Source: an uncultured Pseudomonadales bacterium (GTDB lineage: Bacteria; Pseudomonadota; Gammaproteobacteria; Pseudomonadales; Azotimanducaceae). From it: DNA of 55,220 nt. The stretch covers positions 1 through 55,220 of the forward strand of contig CALSMJ010000002.1 of NCBI GenBank assembly GCA_943787425.1, read 5' to 3'. This document shows positions 1 through 9,633 of this stretch, piece after piece (positions within the stretch are counted from its first letter, which is position 1; each line of letters begins with the position of its first letter). Both the position numbers and the translations under genes were made by a program. The notes beneath the pieces are model-generated. The model made no database searches. It saw only the letters and a list, made by a program, of their open reading frames with translations, and was not told the origin of the DNA.

Positions 1-2604
1 GGCGATTCCAACCAGTTTCAATCGAACGCGACCGAAGGGTTGTCCAACGTCAATCTTCGCGGCTTGGGCGCGAGTAGAACACTGGTGCTCATCAACGGCC
101 AACGGCAGGTTGCAGTACCTATTCGGCTCGGTGCAGGACGGTTTGTCGACCTGAACAGTATGCCAATGGCGGCAATTGAGCGCGTCGAGATTTTGAAGGA
201 AGGCGCAGCCGCGACTTACGGCTCCGACGCAATCGGCGGTGTCGTGAACTTCATTACTCGTAAAAATTTCAAAGGCTTCGAACTTCAGGGTGGCTACAGC
301 GAGATCCAAGATAGTGATGGAGATGCCAATATCAGCGCGATCTTTGGTACAGAGGTCGGTAACTTCGATTGGGTCACGTCATTGGGTTATACGAGTCGCT
401 CGCAGTTGACGCAGCGCTCAAGAGGTTGGTCTTCTTCGCCCGACGGCAGTGCTTGGCCCTACGGTGGTTATTCCTCAATCGGAAATCCCGGCACACTTTA
501 CCCATTTCTTGACACCAATCCGGATGCGGATGGCTATGGCGTCGATACGATCATTGGCGCTTTGGCGGATCCTGGTTGTGAGACGGTTGGTAATATCGTT
601 CGCGGCGGTGTTTGCTACTTTCAGTACACCCAGTTCGATAACCTCGTCGAAGATGAAGAGCATTATCAATTGTTCTCTGAGATCAACGGTGAATTAGCGG
701 GCGGTCAAACGCTGCATGCTGAAGTGATGTATTCCAAGACAGACGTGCCAAACTGGGCAACGTCACCGAGCTACCCGCCACAAGCAATTTTTGATACCAG
801 TCAAAAATTCACGACGGATCACCCAGCCTGGGAAAACTTTATTGCCGCGTATCCTGATTTTATCGCGGGTCTGCCGGCAGCGCCGGACTACTTTATTCTT
901 CGAGGTCGGGTTAATGGCGCCGGAGCTAATGGGCCAAGAACAGCACCTCGCGAGTACGAAACGATCCGCTTGGCGGGTAGTTTAGACGGCATGGTCAATG
1001 ATGATGTGGCCTATCGGGCGTCGGTCAGTTACTCACATTCAGAAGGCAGTGTGACCAGTCGTGATGCCAGTATCGCGAATACGATCATGGCGTTTCAAGG
1101 CTTTGGTGGCCCAAGCTGTGGTGCAACCCTTGCGAATGATGAAAGCATCGTGACCAATGGTGCGGTTGCAGGCGAGGGCGGTTGCATGTGGTACAACCCG
1201 CTGTCAACGTCGATCCAGTCAGGTTACTGGGGACAGTTCCCCAATGAAAACTACGATCCAACGAATGCCAATTCTCAGGAGTTACAGGACTGGATCGACG
1301 ACGAGTGGTCCTCTAAGGGTGAGAATAACCTCATTACGGCTGAGATTATTTTTCAGCAGAGTGTAGACAATATCGATCTAGGCTACGGATTCCAGGTTCG
1401 ACACAATCAAGCTGAGCAAGATCCAGGCGATTTGGGGAATGTTCTGAAGAATCCTTGCCGCGTGCCAGGATACTTAGACTGTACTAATAAGACCGGTCTT
1501 CATAGCTTCCTTGCCGCATCAACGCCTTATGATTTAGATCAGACGGTTTACAGCGCATTCGGTGAAGCGGCGATTAGCTTAGGCGATAACGCAACGGTGC
1601 AGTTGGGTGCTCGGTATGAGAACTATGGCTCGGAAAAAGAAACCTTTGACCCCAAGCTGTCGATTCAATACAACTTAACCGACGCGCTATCTTGGCGTGC
1701 GTCCGTGCAGACGACGTTCAGAGGCCCATCGGTTAACGATACGTCAACGGGTTCAGCAACGGCTTTGGCCTATGTTTCACAAACGGTTGCGTTTAAAGCC
1801 ATCGATACGGTTGGTAACCCCAACATCGAGCCAGAGAGTGCGTTCACCTATAACCTTGGATTGGTTTATTCGGGTGATAATCTGCAGGCAAGCGTTGATT
1901 ATTGGGCCTTCAATTTTGAAAACCCAATTATCGTTGAGTCCTATGGTCAGTTGGCTGCAGCCTATGCCGCTGGCGGCACATCGAAAGATGCGGTTGCATC
2001 GCAAATTACCTGTCAAGGTGGTTTGACGGATGGCTCTTGTGCAGCATCGGGTATTGAGCGGATTCAAGCCAATATTGTTAACGGTCCCAGAACGGAAACG
2101 TCCGGTATTGATCTGTTTGCGAACTATTCGTTTGATCTGGGCGGCATGCCCGCAATGGTCGGTTTCGAAGGCACCTATACGATGGCCTATGATGTTGCCG
2201 CGTATGTGAAGAATGGCTTGCAGGTTGCATCGGGTTATGAAGCCGCTGGCTACTACAACTTCGACAACGGTATTCGTCCGATCCAAGACTTCAAACTGCG
2301 CATCAATGGCGCCTTGAATATTACGGATTCATTGACTGCTTTGTTGTATGTGAACCACATTTCGGACTACGAAGATCGTCGTGCGGGTGTTCAAGCGTTT
2401 AATGGTGGCGTGATTGATTCACACACAACCTATGACCTTCATGTCACGGCTAACCTGCTGGATGATGCGTTATCGGTCACGTTGTCCGGTGTGAACTTGA
2501 GCGATGAAGAGCCGCCGATTGCGTACGGCGACCTGATGTACGATGGCTACACGCACAATTCGATTGGTCGAATTATTAAGCTTGGTTTTAAATATGGGTT
2601 TTAA
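1..2604 (+). CDS. TonB-dependent receptor, 5'-truncated by window edge
   Basis: Outer-membrane TonB-dependent receptor that would import a bulky substrate using ExbB-ExbD-TonB energy. The reading frame is open from base 1, so the signal peptide, TonB box and first part of the plug lie outside the window. The plug is recognised by LRGLGASRTLVLING and by GAAATYGSDAIGGVVNFITR, the usual plug ending. A long beta-barrel follows and ends in FKYGF, with the terminal aromatic typical of outer-membrane barrels. Two Cys residues near residues 180-195 (counted from base 40) are shared with the receptor downstream and may form an extracellular-loop disulfide (inference). It is a clear paralogue of the next gene: the SIGNPG, TSPSYPPQA and FDNL.EDEE motifs are shared in order. 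The substrate is unknown. A hairpin with a GAAA loop (2621-2636) and a strong terminator follow. Confidence 0.93.
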   Translation, partial: GDSNQFQSNATEGLSNVNLRGLGASRTLVLINGQRQVAVPIRLGAGRFVDLNSMPMAAIERVEILKEGAAATYGSDAIGGVVNFITRKNFKGFELQGGYSEIQDSDGDANISAIFGTEVGNFDWVTSLGYTSRSQLTQRSRGWSSSPDGSAWPYGGYSSIGNPGTLYPFLDTNPDADGYGVDTIIGALADPGCETVGNIVRGGVCYFQYTQFDNLVEDEEHYQLFSEINGELAGGQTLHAEVMYSKTDVPNWATSPSYPPQAIFDTSQKFTTDHPAWENFIAAYPDFIAGLPAAPDYFILRGRVNGAGANGPRTAPREYETIRLAGSLDGMVNDDVAYRASVSYSHSEGSVTSRDASIANTIMAFQGFGGPSCGATLANDESIVTNGAVAGEGGCMWYNPLSTSIQSGYWGQFPNENYDPTNANSQELQDWIDDEWSSKGENNLITAEIIFQQSVDNIDLGYGFQVRHNQAEQDPGDLGNVLKNPCRVPGYLDCTNKTGLHSFLAASTPYDLDQTVYSAFGEAAISLGDNATVQLGARYENYGSEKETFDPKLSIQYNLTDALSWRASVQTTFRGPSVNDTSTGSATALAYVSQTVAFKAIDTVGNPNIEPESAFTYNLGLVYSGDNLQASVDYWAFNFENPIIVESYGQLAAAYAAGGTSKDAVASQITCQGGLTDGSCAASGIERIQANIVNGPRTETSGIDLFANYSFDLGGMPAMVGFEGTYTMAYDVAAYVKNGLQVASGYEAAGYYNFDNGIRPIQDFKLRINGALNITDSLTALLYVNHISDYEDRRAGVQAFNGGVIDSHTTYDLHVTANLLDDALSVTLSGVNLSDEEPPIAYGDLMYDGYTHNSIGRIIKLGFKYGF

Positions 2605-2650
2605 AAACGGGTTTTAATGGCATCGGGAAACCGATGATCGTGTGAAAATA

Positions 2651-2680
2651 AAAAGGCAGCCGAATGGCTGCCTTTTTTTT
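2651..2680 (+). terminator. Rho-independent terminator after first receptor
   Basis: A 7-bp perfect stem (GGCAGCC, 2655-2661, with GGCTGCC, 2666-2672) has a GAAT loop and is followed by eight T. It is preceded by an A-run, so it could also act in reverse. It separates the two receptor genes into independent transcripts. Confidence 0.9.
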
Positions 2681-3004
2681 GCATTGTGTTATTGAAAACC
2701 GCCGCCTTGAAAGCTGACCAGTAAGCCGGTTTGGTCTAGCTTCCGTGCTGGATGCGTCAGGTGTTTTTGGGCTGAAAAAAAACAATCAGTACCTATTCCG
2801 AGTTTCAATAAGCGTGATCCCGCCCGTTATTGTGCGGTTGCCCGGTCGCAATGATGTAACGATAGCCCCGTTCGCAGGACGCAACCAGGCGCGGTGAGGG
2901 GCTTAATCCTAATCGGGCGGGTCACTTTGTTGACTTATTTGGGGTTGCGAAGAATGAGGATCCACTCTATGTTTAGGACTAACAACAAAAAAAAGGGGAA
3001 TAGG
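2681..3004 (+). promoter_or_regulatory. Leader region of second receptor; weak promoter candidate
   Basis: No gene is seen in these 324 bases. A TTGACT hexamer at 2930-2935 is a fair -35 element, but the best -10 at the right distance (near 2952-2957, GAATGA) is poor, so the promoter call is tentative. An A-run followed by AAGGGGAA (2993-3000) is the Shine-Dalgarno region that supports the ATG at 3005. Confidence 0.3.
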
Positions 3005-5908
3005 ATGTCGAGAGTCTCGATTAAGAGAGGGTTCTTGGCGTTGGTATCAATGGTAACGGCAGTTGCTTTTGTGTCAACGACTTGGGCAGAAGAACAAATT
3101 GAAGAGGTGGTCGTAACAGGCTCCTACATCAAAGGAACACCCGAAGACGCGGCCTTACCGGTTGATGTCCTCAGTCGGGCAGACATGGAAGATGTCGGCG
3201 ATCCCTCTATCAGGGAGATGATGCGAAATCTAGGGGTCAGCTCTGGTAATTTGGGCGAGACCAATCAGTTTGATACGCGAGGCGGTCAGGCGGCTGAGGG
3301 TGTTGTCACCGTCAATCTTCGTGGTCTTGGTGCCGCAAGAACGTTGGTTTTGATTAACAACAAGCGACATGTTGCAACGGAGTCGATTGGGGTGGATATC
3401 AGCGCGGTGCCGACCATCGCGATTGGGCGAGTTGAGATTCTAAAGGACGGCGCTGCGGCAACCTACGGCTCTGATGCGATCGGTGGTGTTGTTAACTTTA
3501 TTACGCGAAGCGACTTTGAAGGTCTGGAGTTCAGCGGATCGCATATGAATATCGCTGACTCAGATGGTGATTCGCAGTTTGGTTTGATTTATGGTGGACG
3601 TACCGACAATGCGCAATTTGTGATTTCAGCCGAATATGCTGAGCGATCGGAACTTCGAATTCGCGATCGTGAATGGGCGCTTCGTCCTTTTGCAGAAAAC
3701 CCGGCCCCAGGCGGCTGGTCATCGATCGGGAACCCCGGTTCTTTTTTCCGTGCTCTACCCACTGAGGGTGGCGGTAGCACCTTATTATCCAGTTTCACGC
3801 CAGACCCCAATTGTGAGGTTTTAGGCGGCTTTAACAACGGGTTGTGCCGTTTTCAGTACACATGGTTTGACAATCTGATTGAGGATGAGGAGTCCACAAA
3901 GGTGTTTGCCGAGGTCAATGTTGATATAAACGACCGACTGACGTTCCACGCCGAGGCTTTGTACCACAAGATGGACATGCCTGCTTGGAAGACTTCACCG
4001 TCTTACCCCCCTCAAGCGTTATTGGGTAATGATCGTTTGGTTTTGCCAGATCACCCTGGGTTAATGGATTTAAAGGCGCAGAATCCTGGTCTTTTCCCCG
4101 ACGTTTTAGATGGTGATGGCAATGTTTTGATTCCAGCAGCTGCCCAAGGTGCTGTCACCTGGTCAAGAATGTTGGGTGTCTACGGTCGTGATGGTGAGCC
4201 TGAAAGCGCCGGACGATTTACCGATACGAAGCGCTTTTCTATGGGAATCAATGGTGAATTGGCCAACGGTATTTCAATGGATACGAGCATTTCTTGGTCA
4301 TTGAGAGAGCGGTTTATCACTGGTAGCGATATGTATATCGAGCGAATGGCCTTCTCCTTGAAAGGGTTGGGTGGCGCAAGCTGTGATCCCAGCACCGGAA
4401 CACCCGGTCAGGGCGGATGTGAATACTACAACCCGTTTTCGAACGCACTTCCGTTTTCTCCAGTTTCAGGAAATGATAACCCTCAGTACAATCCAGCGGT
4501 TGCAAACTCTAATGCTTTGATTGATTGGATGACGGCAGAGACCGGCTCCATGTCAGATAACGAAACATTGGTTTTTGAAGCAATCTTCTCGGGCGACACA
4601 AACTGGGAACTAGGTGGTGGTACGGCAGGATGGGCTGCGGGCGGCCAGTACAGAAAAGACAATTACGATTTTAACGTCTTTGATGTCGCAAACCGCAACA
4701 TCAACCCGTGTCCGTTTAATAACCCAATGTCTGTGACGCTTGGCTTTGTGCCAACGCTGGACTGTGGTGCGGGTGGCGCAGGGCAGCTTGCCTTCCTAGC
4801 GGCAACCGATGAAGAGAGCACTGATAGAAATATCTACGGTGTATTTGCAGAGGTTGCGTTGCCGTTATCGGATACCTTCGATGTTCAACTCGCTGCAAGG
4901 TACGAGGACTATGGGGATGATGGTGGAAGCTCTTTTGATCCAAAAGTCGGCGCGAGTTGGAATCTTTCTGATAACTTCAAATTGCGCGGCTCAGCCTCGA
5001 CCACATTCCGCGGACCGCCATCGAGCTTCTTAAGTGGCACCGGTACGGCGCTTGCATTTATTTCGCCAGCGCTGGCTTTTAAAGCTTTAGACACAACGGG
5101 CAACCCCAGCCTAGAGTCGGAGACTGCCGTTGCAATTAATTTGGGTGCCATATATCAAACTGACGCATTTTATGGATCGATTGACTATTGGAGTTTCGAT
5201 TTTGAAAACCCTTTCCAAATCGAGGATGGTAATCAACTTGTAGGCGCTTATGGTGCTAATGATTGCGCCGAGGGCGGCACTGGCGTGGGAACAGCCGCTT
5301 GCGATATTCTTCGCGCGCGACTAACACCTCTTGGAACAAGTGTCGCTGGTGTGCAGCGTATCCAACGCTTTATCGTAAATGGGTCGGATATCAAAACATC
5401 TGGTATTGATTTCGTTGCAGAGTACGCGTGGATGGAAGCGGCGGGCGGAGATCTGAGTATTGGTGTCCAAGGTACCTACAACCTTGAATACGAGTCTGAG
5501 GATTTCGTCTCAAGGGAAGGCCTTGTCTTAAAGGCGGGTGGTGATTTCATTGGTAAATCGAACGAAAGCACGCCATTCACGTCTTTACCCGAATATAAGG
5601 CAAATTTTTTCTTGAAGTGGGGTAATGATGTCAATCGAGTCACCTACACTGCTCGTACGATCAGTGGTTATGATGATGACGCCGGCGATACGCCTGCAGC
5701 ATTGAAGAAGATCGACGCACATGTGACCCATGATGTGACTTACGTTAACAATATGGTAGACAACTTGACGGTTTCGTTATCTGTTTTTAATCTAACCGAC
5801 GAAGATCCACCTCAGGTTGCAAATGATTTGAACTATGATCCTTATAACCACAGCCCTTTTGGGCGCATGGTTAAGCTTGGGGTTACCTACAGCCTTGGGC
5901 AGAACTAG
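3005..5908 (+). CDS. TonB-dependent receptor
   Basis: Complete TonB-dependent outer-membrane receptor of about 967 residues. I chose the ATG at 3005 because AAGGGGAA lies just upstream and the protein then opens with a basic n-region, a hydrophobic core and an Ala cleavage site (TTWA/EEQ), a normal signal peptide. The frame remains open upstream to 2894. Directly after the signal comes EEVVVTGS, a TonB-box-like stretch, then the plug with LRGLGAARTLVLIN and GAAATYGSDAIGGVVNFITR. The barrel shares ordered motifs with the receptor at 1-2604, so the pair looks like a tandem duplication. It ends in SLGQN rather than an aromatic residue, which is unusual for an outer-membrane barrel. The ligand is unknown; the ligase immediately downstream hints at an aromatic or acyl substrate, but that is inference from position only. 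Confidence 0.94.
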   Translation: MSRVSIKRGFLALVSMVTAVAFVSTTWAEEQIEEVVVTGSYIKGTPEDAALPVDVLSRADMEDVGDPSIREMMRNLGVSSGNLGETNQFDTRGGQAAEGVVTVNLRGLGAARTLVLINNKRHVATESIGVDISAVPTIAIGRVEILKDGAAATYGSDAIGGVVNFITRSDFEGLEFSGSHMNIADSDGDSQFGLIYGGRTDNAQFVISAEYAERSELRIRDREWALRPFAENPAPGGWSSIGNPGSFFRALPTEGGGSTLLSSFTPDPNCEVLGGFNNGLCRFQYTWFDNLIEDEESTKVFAEVNVDINDRLTFHAEALYHKMDMPAWKTSPSYPPQALLGNDRLVLPDHPGLMDLKAQNPGLFPDVLDGDGNVLIPAAAQGAVTWSRMLGVYGRDGEPESAGRFTDTKRFSMGINGELANGISMDTSISWSLRERFITGSDMYIERMAFSLKGLGGASCDPSTGTPGQGGCEYYNPFSNALPFSPVSGNDNPQYNPAVANSNALIDWMTAETGSMSDNETLVFEAIFSGDTNWELGGGTAGWAAGGQYRKDNYDFNVFDVANRNINPCPFNNPMSVTLGFVPTLDCGAGGAGQLAFLAATDEESTDRNIYGVFAEVALPLSDTFDVQLAARYEDYGDDGGSSFDPKVGASWNLSDNFKLRGSASTTFRGPPSSFLSGTGTALAFISPALAFKALDTTGNPSLESETAVAINLGAIYQTDAFYGSIDYWSFDFENPFQIEDGNQLVGAYGANDCAEGGTGVGTAACDILRARLTPLGTSVAGVQRIQRFIVNGSDIKTSGIDFVAEYAWMEAAGGDLSIGVQGTYNLEYESEDFVSREGLVLKAGGDFIGKSNESTPFTSLPEYKANFFLKWGNDVNRVTYTARTISGYDDDAGDTPAALKKIDAHVTHDVTYVNNMVDNLTVSLSVFNLTDEDPPQVANDLNYDPYNHSPFGRMVKLGVTYSLGQN

Positions 5909-5918
5909 TTCTGAAAAT

Positions 5919-5951
5919 AAAAAAAGCCTGGCATATGCCAGGCTTTTTTTT
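5919..5951 (+). terminator. Rho-independent terminator after second receptor
   Basis: An almost perfect palindrome built on AGCCTGGCA / TGCCAGGCT, flanked by an A-run and followed by at least eight T (to 5951). It lies directly after the receptor stop codon and separates it from the ligase gene. Confidence 0.92.
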
Positions 5952-5998
5952 GTCCTTAAATCAATCAGATTCGAAATGCGCTAAATGAAAGGCAAGAA

Positions 5999-7810
5999 AT
6001 GACGGTAGCACCAAGACCTATTCAGCCCTCAATTATTGTTCAAGACGCAGGGTTTGGAACGCTAAAATTGACAAGCAAGTATCCCTTGGGCGAGATCAAT
6101 CAAACCCTTGCGGATCTTTTTGCTGGCTGTGCGAGAAAATTCCCTGACAGAACCGTGATTGCTGAAAAAAATTCGGACGGTACCTACGCCACATTGAGTT
6201 ACCAGAAGGCTTACGAAGCGGCGCGTGCGGTTGCGGCACAATTAATCAAATTAGAGGGTGGGCAAAATACACCGCTGATGATTTTGTCCGGCGCCTCTCG
6301 GGCTCATTTTGTTGTCAGTTGGGGGGCGATTCTCGCCGGGGTTCCTTATGTGCCGGTTAGTGGTAACTACTCAACGGTCCCTGCAGCCTTTAGCAAGCTA
6401 AAAGCTGTTTTTGAAACAACCAAACCGGTATTTGTTTGGTCTGAAAATTATGCTGTGCATTGGGAAGCGTTGAGGCGTACCGCGCTCGCTGACGCGTCGC
6501 TCGTTTGGTTAGGCGAGCAAGCTCCGGGATCCTCAATTTCTCTGCAACCTAAGGCCAATCGAGCGTCAGTTCGCATGGTTGATGAACGCGCTGCGACGTT
6601 CAGCTCTGATACTGTGGCACGTTATATGTTTACCTCGGGCTCAACGGGCAGTCCCAAAGGCGTCATTCATACCCATGGCATGATCACGACGATGCTGGCA
6701 GCGCGCGCCGCCCTCGGCGAAGATGAACCGGATGCTGCGCCGCCCAGAGTCTTAGACTGGATGCCCTGGTCTCACGTAGGGGCAGGGGTGTTGCGTATGG
6801 CGTTCGTAATGAACGCTGGGGGCTCGATTTACATTGATGACGGTAAGCCCGTGCCGGGTGAATTCGAGAAGACACTGGCGAATTTGGCCGTTGTGAAGCC
6901 GACGTCGTATGCTGGCGCCCCCTTGGGCTGGAATATGCTGGTCGAGGCGCTGGAACAGGACGATGCGCTCGCCACAACGTTTTTCGGTCATGTGATCTCT
7001 CTGGCTTACGGCAGTGCCGCAATGCCTGAGTCGACCTACGAGCGCCTGCAGGCGCTACTTGTAAAATACCAGGGCGCTCGTCGGGCGATGTCAACCAGCC
7101 TGATGTCGACCGAGGTTGCGGTTGGTTTGTCCCGCTATTGGCCCTGTGAGGATCAAACGGTGGTGGGCTTACCGATGCCCGGTGCAGAATTCAAATTACT
7201 GCCGGTGGGTGATCGCTATGAGGTCCGGGTGAAGTCCGATGGGGTAACGCCGGGTTATCTGAATGATCCAGATAAAACGCGAGCGGCCTTTGATGAGGAC
7301 GGCTTCTTTAAAATGGGTGATGCCGTGACCTTTGCGGACCCGAAGCGGCCCGAAGCAGGTTTGCGTTTTGCTGGTCGAATCGCGGAACAGTTCAAATTGG
7401 TGACCGGCACCTGGGTCTCTGCGGGAACCCTGCGCGCGCAACTGGTGGCAGCTTGCGCGCCTTGGGTGCGGGATGTCGTCATTTGCGGGATCAATGAAGG
7501 CTTTATAGCAGCGTTGATCTGGCCGAACCTCTCTGCCTGCACGCAGTTGGTCGCGGGTGTTGAGGCCGACCTGTTCACCAGTGATGCGGTGATGGCTAAA
7601 ATTCGTGCTGGTTTGGCGGCCCACAATGCACAAAACCCAGCGTCCTCCCAATCGATCAAGCGGTTTTCATTACTCACGACCCCGCCCAGTATCGGTGACG
7701 GTGAAATCACAGAAAAAGGCTATGTTAATCAGGGTTTGGTTCAGAGGCTTCGAGCTGATGATGTCGCGTTACTGTTTGGCGAGAATCATCCGAGTGTGAT
7801 GGACGTTTAA
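5999..7810 (+). CDS. AMP-binding acyl-CoA synthetase, feruloyl-CoA-synthetase-like
   Basis: ANL-superfamily adenylate-forming ligase (603 residues) that activates a carboxylic acid to its acyl-CoA through an acyl-AMP. The phosphate-binding A3 loop is FTSGSTGSPKG (211-221). WMPWSH followed by GGSIYIDDGKP (about 254-284) is the signature I associate with the feruloyl-CoA synthetase subgroup. The hinge and C-terminal region shows GYLNDPDKT and DGFFKMGD. The late catalytic Lys region is less canonical: EKGYVNQ appears where the A10 lysine motif is expected. The ATG at 5999 is preceded by AAAGGCAAGAA. It is monocistronic between a terminator and a convergent transporter gene. Feruloyl-CoA synthetase proper acts on hydroxycinnamates, but homologues in marine bacteria have unproven substrates, so the precise acid is not assigned. 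Confidence 0.88.
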   Translation: MTVAPRPIQPSIIVQDAGFGTLKLTSKYPLGEINQTLADLFAGCARKFPDRTVIAEKNSDGTYATLSYQKAYEAARAVAAQLIKLEGGQNTPLMILSGASRAHFVVSWGAILAGVPYVPVSGNYSTVPAAFSKLKAVFETTKPVFVWSENYAVHWEALRRTALADASLVWLGEQAPGSSISLQPKANRASVRMVDERAATFSSDTVARYMFTSGSTGSPKGVIHTHGMITTMLAARAALGEDEPDAAPPRVLDWMPWSHVGAGVLRMAFVMNAGGSIYIDDGKPVPGEFEKTLANLAVVKPTSYAGAPLGWNMLVEALEQDDALATTFFGHVISLAYGSAAMPESTYERLQALLVKYQGARRAMSTSLMSTEVAVGLSRYWPCEDQTVVGLPMPGAEFKLLPVGDRYEVRVKSDGVTPGYLNDPDKTRAAFDEDGFFKMGDAVTFADPKRPEAGLRFAGRIAEQFKLVTGTWVSAGTLRAQLVAACAPWVRDVVICGINEGFIAALIWPNLSACTQLVAGVEADLFTSDAVMAKIRAGLAAHNAQNPASSQSIKRFSLLTTPPSIGDGEITEKGYVNQGLVQRLRADDVALLFGENHPSVMDV

Positions 7811-7886
7811 CCGATTGAAGGGTCACTGACGGGCAAGTTATCTTGCGCGATTGCGCTGCAAATCCTGCGCTGACTGCCTAGCGCTC

Positions 7887-7922
7887 AGGGCATTTTTACA
7901 AAACAAAATGCCTTCGGGTTTT
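7887..7922. terminator. Possible terminator hairpin between convergent genes
   Basis: GGCATTTT (7889-7896) pairs with AAAATGCC (7905-7912) across an 8-base loop, followed by TTCGGGTTTTC. It sits between the convergent ligase and transporter genes, where a terminator is expected. The loop is large and the T-run is interrupted, so this is only a moderate call. The rest of 7811-7958 shows nothing else. Confidence 0.35.
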
Positions 7923-7958
7923 CTCAATGACGCGCGGTCAGGACGTCAGAAGTGGATC

Positions 7959-8174
7959 CTACCCAGCGCTATGAGCGGTGACCTTTTCTTGCTGGGGTCC
8001 CTGAACTTGGGCCCTATGGGTCACGATGCTGATTAAGGCCCTCAGGCGACGCACCTTGAGCCTTGTGGGTTCAAAGCGCGTGTCGCTGAGGTCGTGCTGA
8101 TCCTCCAGTTCGGGACTTCCTAAAAGCGCTCGGAAGTGGGTTAACCATCGCGCAGCCTCGACTTTACCGCGCAT
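7959..8174 (-). CDS. Possible small protein overlapping transporter 3' end
   Basis: A 71-codon frame whose ATG lies inside the last codons of the GPH transporter, overlapping its stop by 11 bases, a geometry typical of translational coupling. The product starts MRGKVEAARW and is basic in its middle (RLKVRRLRAL). It has no membrane segment or signal, and I recognise no family. It could equally be a chance frame: the intergenic DNA is GC-rich and the overlap may be accidental. Kept at low confidence because its position is gene-like. Confidence 0.28.
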   Translation of the reverse strand: MRGKVEAARWLTHFRALLGSPELEDQHDLSDTRFEPTRLKVRRLRALISIVTHRAQVQGPQQEKVTAHSAG

Positions 8175-9633
8175 CAAGCTGGGCTAGCCGGGCATTGCGG
8201 CGCTCTATCCGTTCGCGCAGTCGCTGATGGCGCTGGGGTGTTAAGGGATAGTTCCAAATCAGTTTCATGGCAAGGCCATAGAATAAAATCGGTCCGCCGC
8301 AGTACACAATCCGAAGACTGAGCACGCCAAGGTCCGTGCTGCCGGTAATGCCACCAGAGGGATCGAAACCCAATAAGCCCACAACGTTGAGCGAGATACC
8401 GGTCCCCAAGGCAATCGCCAGCTTTTCGGTTAATCCCAGAACCGCAAAATAAGTACCGGCGCGCTTACTGCCACTGCGGGCGGTGTCGACATCGACAACG
8501 TCTGCAAGCATCGCCACCGGTAAGAACTGTAGGCCGCCGAAGCAGAAACCTTTAATAATGAATAATAGGAAAAAGGGCAGGTAATCGCCGTTTTCTAAAA
8601 AGAAGTTAATGCCGCTAACAATGGCAACGGTTACGAGGGTGCACAAAAATGCCCGATGCTTGCCGATTTGACGACCCAGCCACAGCCAAAACGGGATCGC
8701 GCCAAGGCCCGCAATAAAATAAAAGAAGTAGGCCGCGCCAATGGTTGGGATGCCGATGATGTCGCGAATGAAAAAGAGCGACACGGCATTTCGAAAGGAC
8801 TCACCAAAAATAACGAGCAGCGCAATCATGAGCACGCGGCGCATGGGGCCGTTCCGCCACACGATCTTTGCGCCCTCAAGAAGGGGTACCGTTGATTTCT
8901 CGTGGCGCTCGGGTTCTTGCACGAAGGTCACAACGAAAAACACACAGATCGGTAAGATGCCGATCACGACGAAGGCAAGACCCGCAAGTACTGGTCCCGT
9001 CAGGGCCGCTCGGTCCGCTGGGGTGGCGTTCATTATCTCACCGGTGAAGGCGCTGGTTGCATCACGCCAAAGCGCGCCAAAGACTTGGCTGACCGATCCG
9101 CCGCGATCCGCCATCACTTCAATGATCATGGGGACGGCAGCTGCGACCATGAGACCCGCGAGCACGAATAACTCCCGCGCAGCGGTGACCCGGCTTCGTT
9201 GGTGATAGTCTGGCGAGAGCTCAGCGCCCCATGCCCTGTGCGGTAGCGCAATGATGGTGCTGCCCAAGAAAAACAAGGTCAGCCAGAACAAGAAATACAG
9301 CATGCCGATCCCTTCAGGCGGGATGAAGAGCTTGTAAACCCCTAGCATCATGAGCGGCGCGCCGATCACAACCCAAGGCTTCCTGCGACCAAAACGCGTT
9401 TGCCAACGGTCAGACAACTCGCCCATTAGCGGGTCCGTAATGACATCGGTAAACCGTGCCAGCATTAAGATGGTTCCCACTGCCGCCAGTGATAAGCCCA
9501 AGCCGCCCGAATAGTGCGCGGGAATCCAAATCGAGAGCGGGTAGCCGATGACCGCAAGGGGGAGGCCGATGCAGCCATGAAAATAAATGGTGCGCTTATC
9601 GAGTACGCTAGCTGAGGTCGCTGTCGAGGTCAT
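8164..9633 (-). CDS. GPH-family (MelB-like) sugar/cation symporter, MFS
   Basis: Inner-membrane secondary transporter of the glycoside-pentoside-hexuronide:cation symporter family, about 490 residues with roughly twelve hydrophobic segments. Diagnostic are the conserved first loop (ARFTDVITDPLMGELSD) and the following RFGRRKPW, both classic for MelB-type proteins. Several members in this bacterial group are linked to uptake of glycosides or of hydrophobic and aromatic compounds, so the substrate is left open. The frame extends to a GTG at 9654, but I prefer the ATG at 9633, which has GGGA about 9 bases upstream and gives a short polar N-terminus before TM1. It converges on the ligase at 5999-7810 and is separated from the FAD-oxidase operon by 0.4 kb. 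Confidence 0.88.
   Translation of the reverse strand: MTSTATSASVLDKRTIYFHGCIGLPLAVIGYPLSIWIPAHYSGGLGLSLAAVGTILMLARFTDVITDPLMGELSDRWQTRFGRRKPWVVIGAPLMMLGVYKLFIPPEGIGMLYFLFWLTLFFLGSTIIALPHRAWGAELSPDYHQRSRVTAARELFVLAGLMVAAAVPMIIEVMADRGGSVSQVFGALWRDATSAFTGEIMNATPADRAALTGPVLAGLAFVVIGILPICVFFVVTFVQEPERHEKSTVPLLEGAKIVWRNGPMRRVLMIALLVIFGESFRNAVSLFFIRDIIGIPTIGAAYFFYFIAGLGAIPFWLWLGRQIGKHRAFLCTLVTVAIVSGINFFLENGDYLPFFLLFIIKGFCFGGLQFLPVAMLADVVDVDTARSGSKRAGTYFAVLGLTEKLAIALGTGISLNVVGLLGFDPSGGITGSTDLGVLSLRIVYCGGPILFYGLAMKLIWNYPLTPQRHQRLRERIERRNARLAQLDAR

Noticed and set aside
1777..2286. 169-codon minus-strand frame inside the first receptor
   Set aside because: Antisense shadow of a conserved beta-barrel gene; no features of its own.
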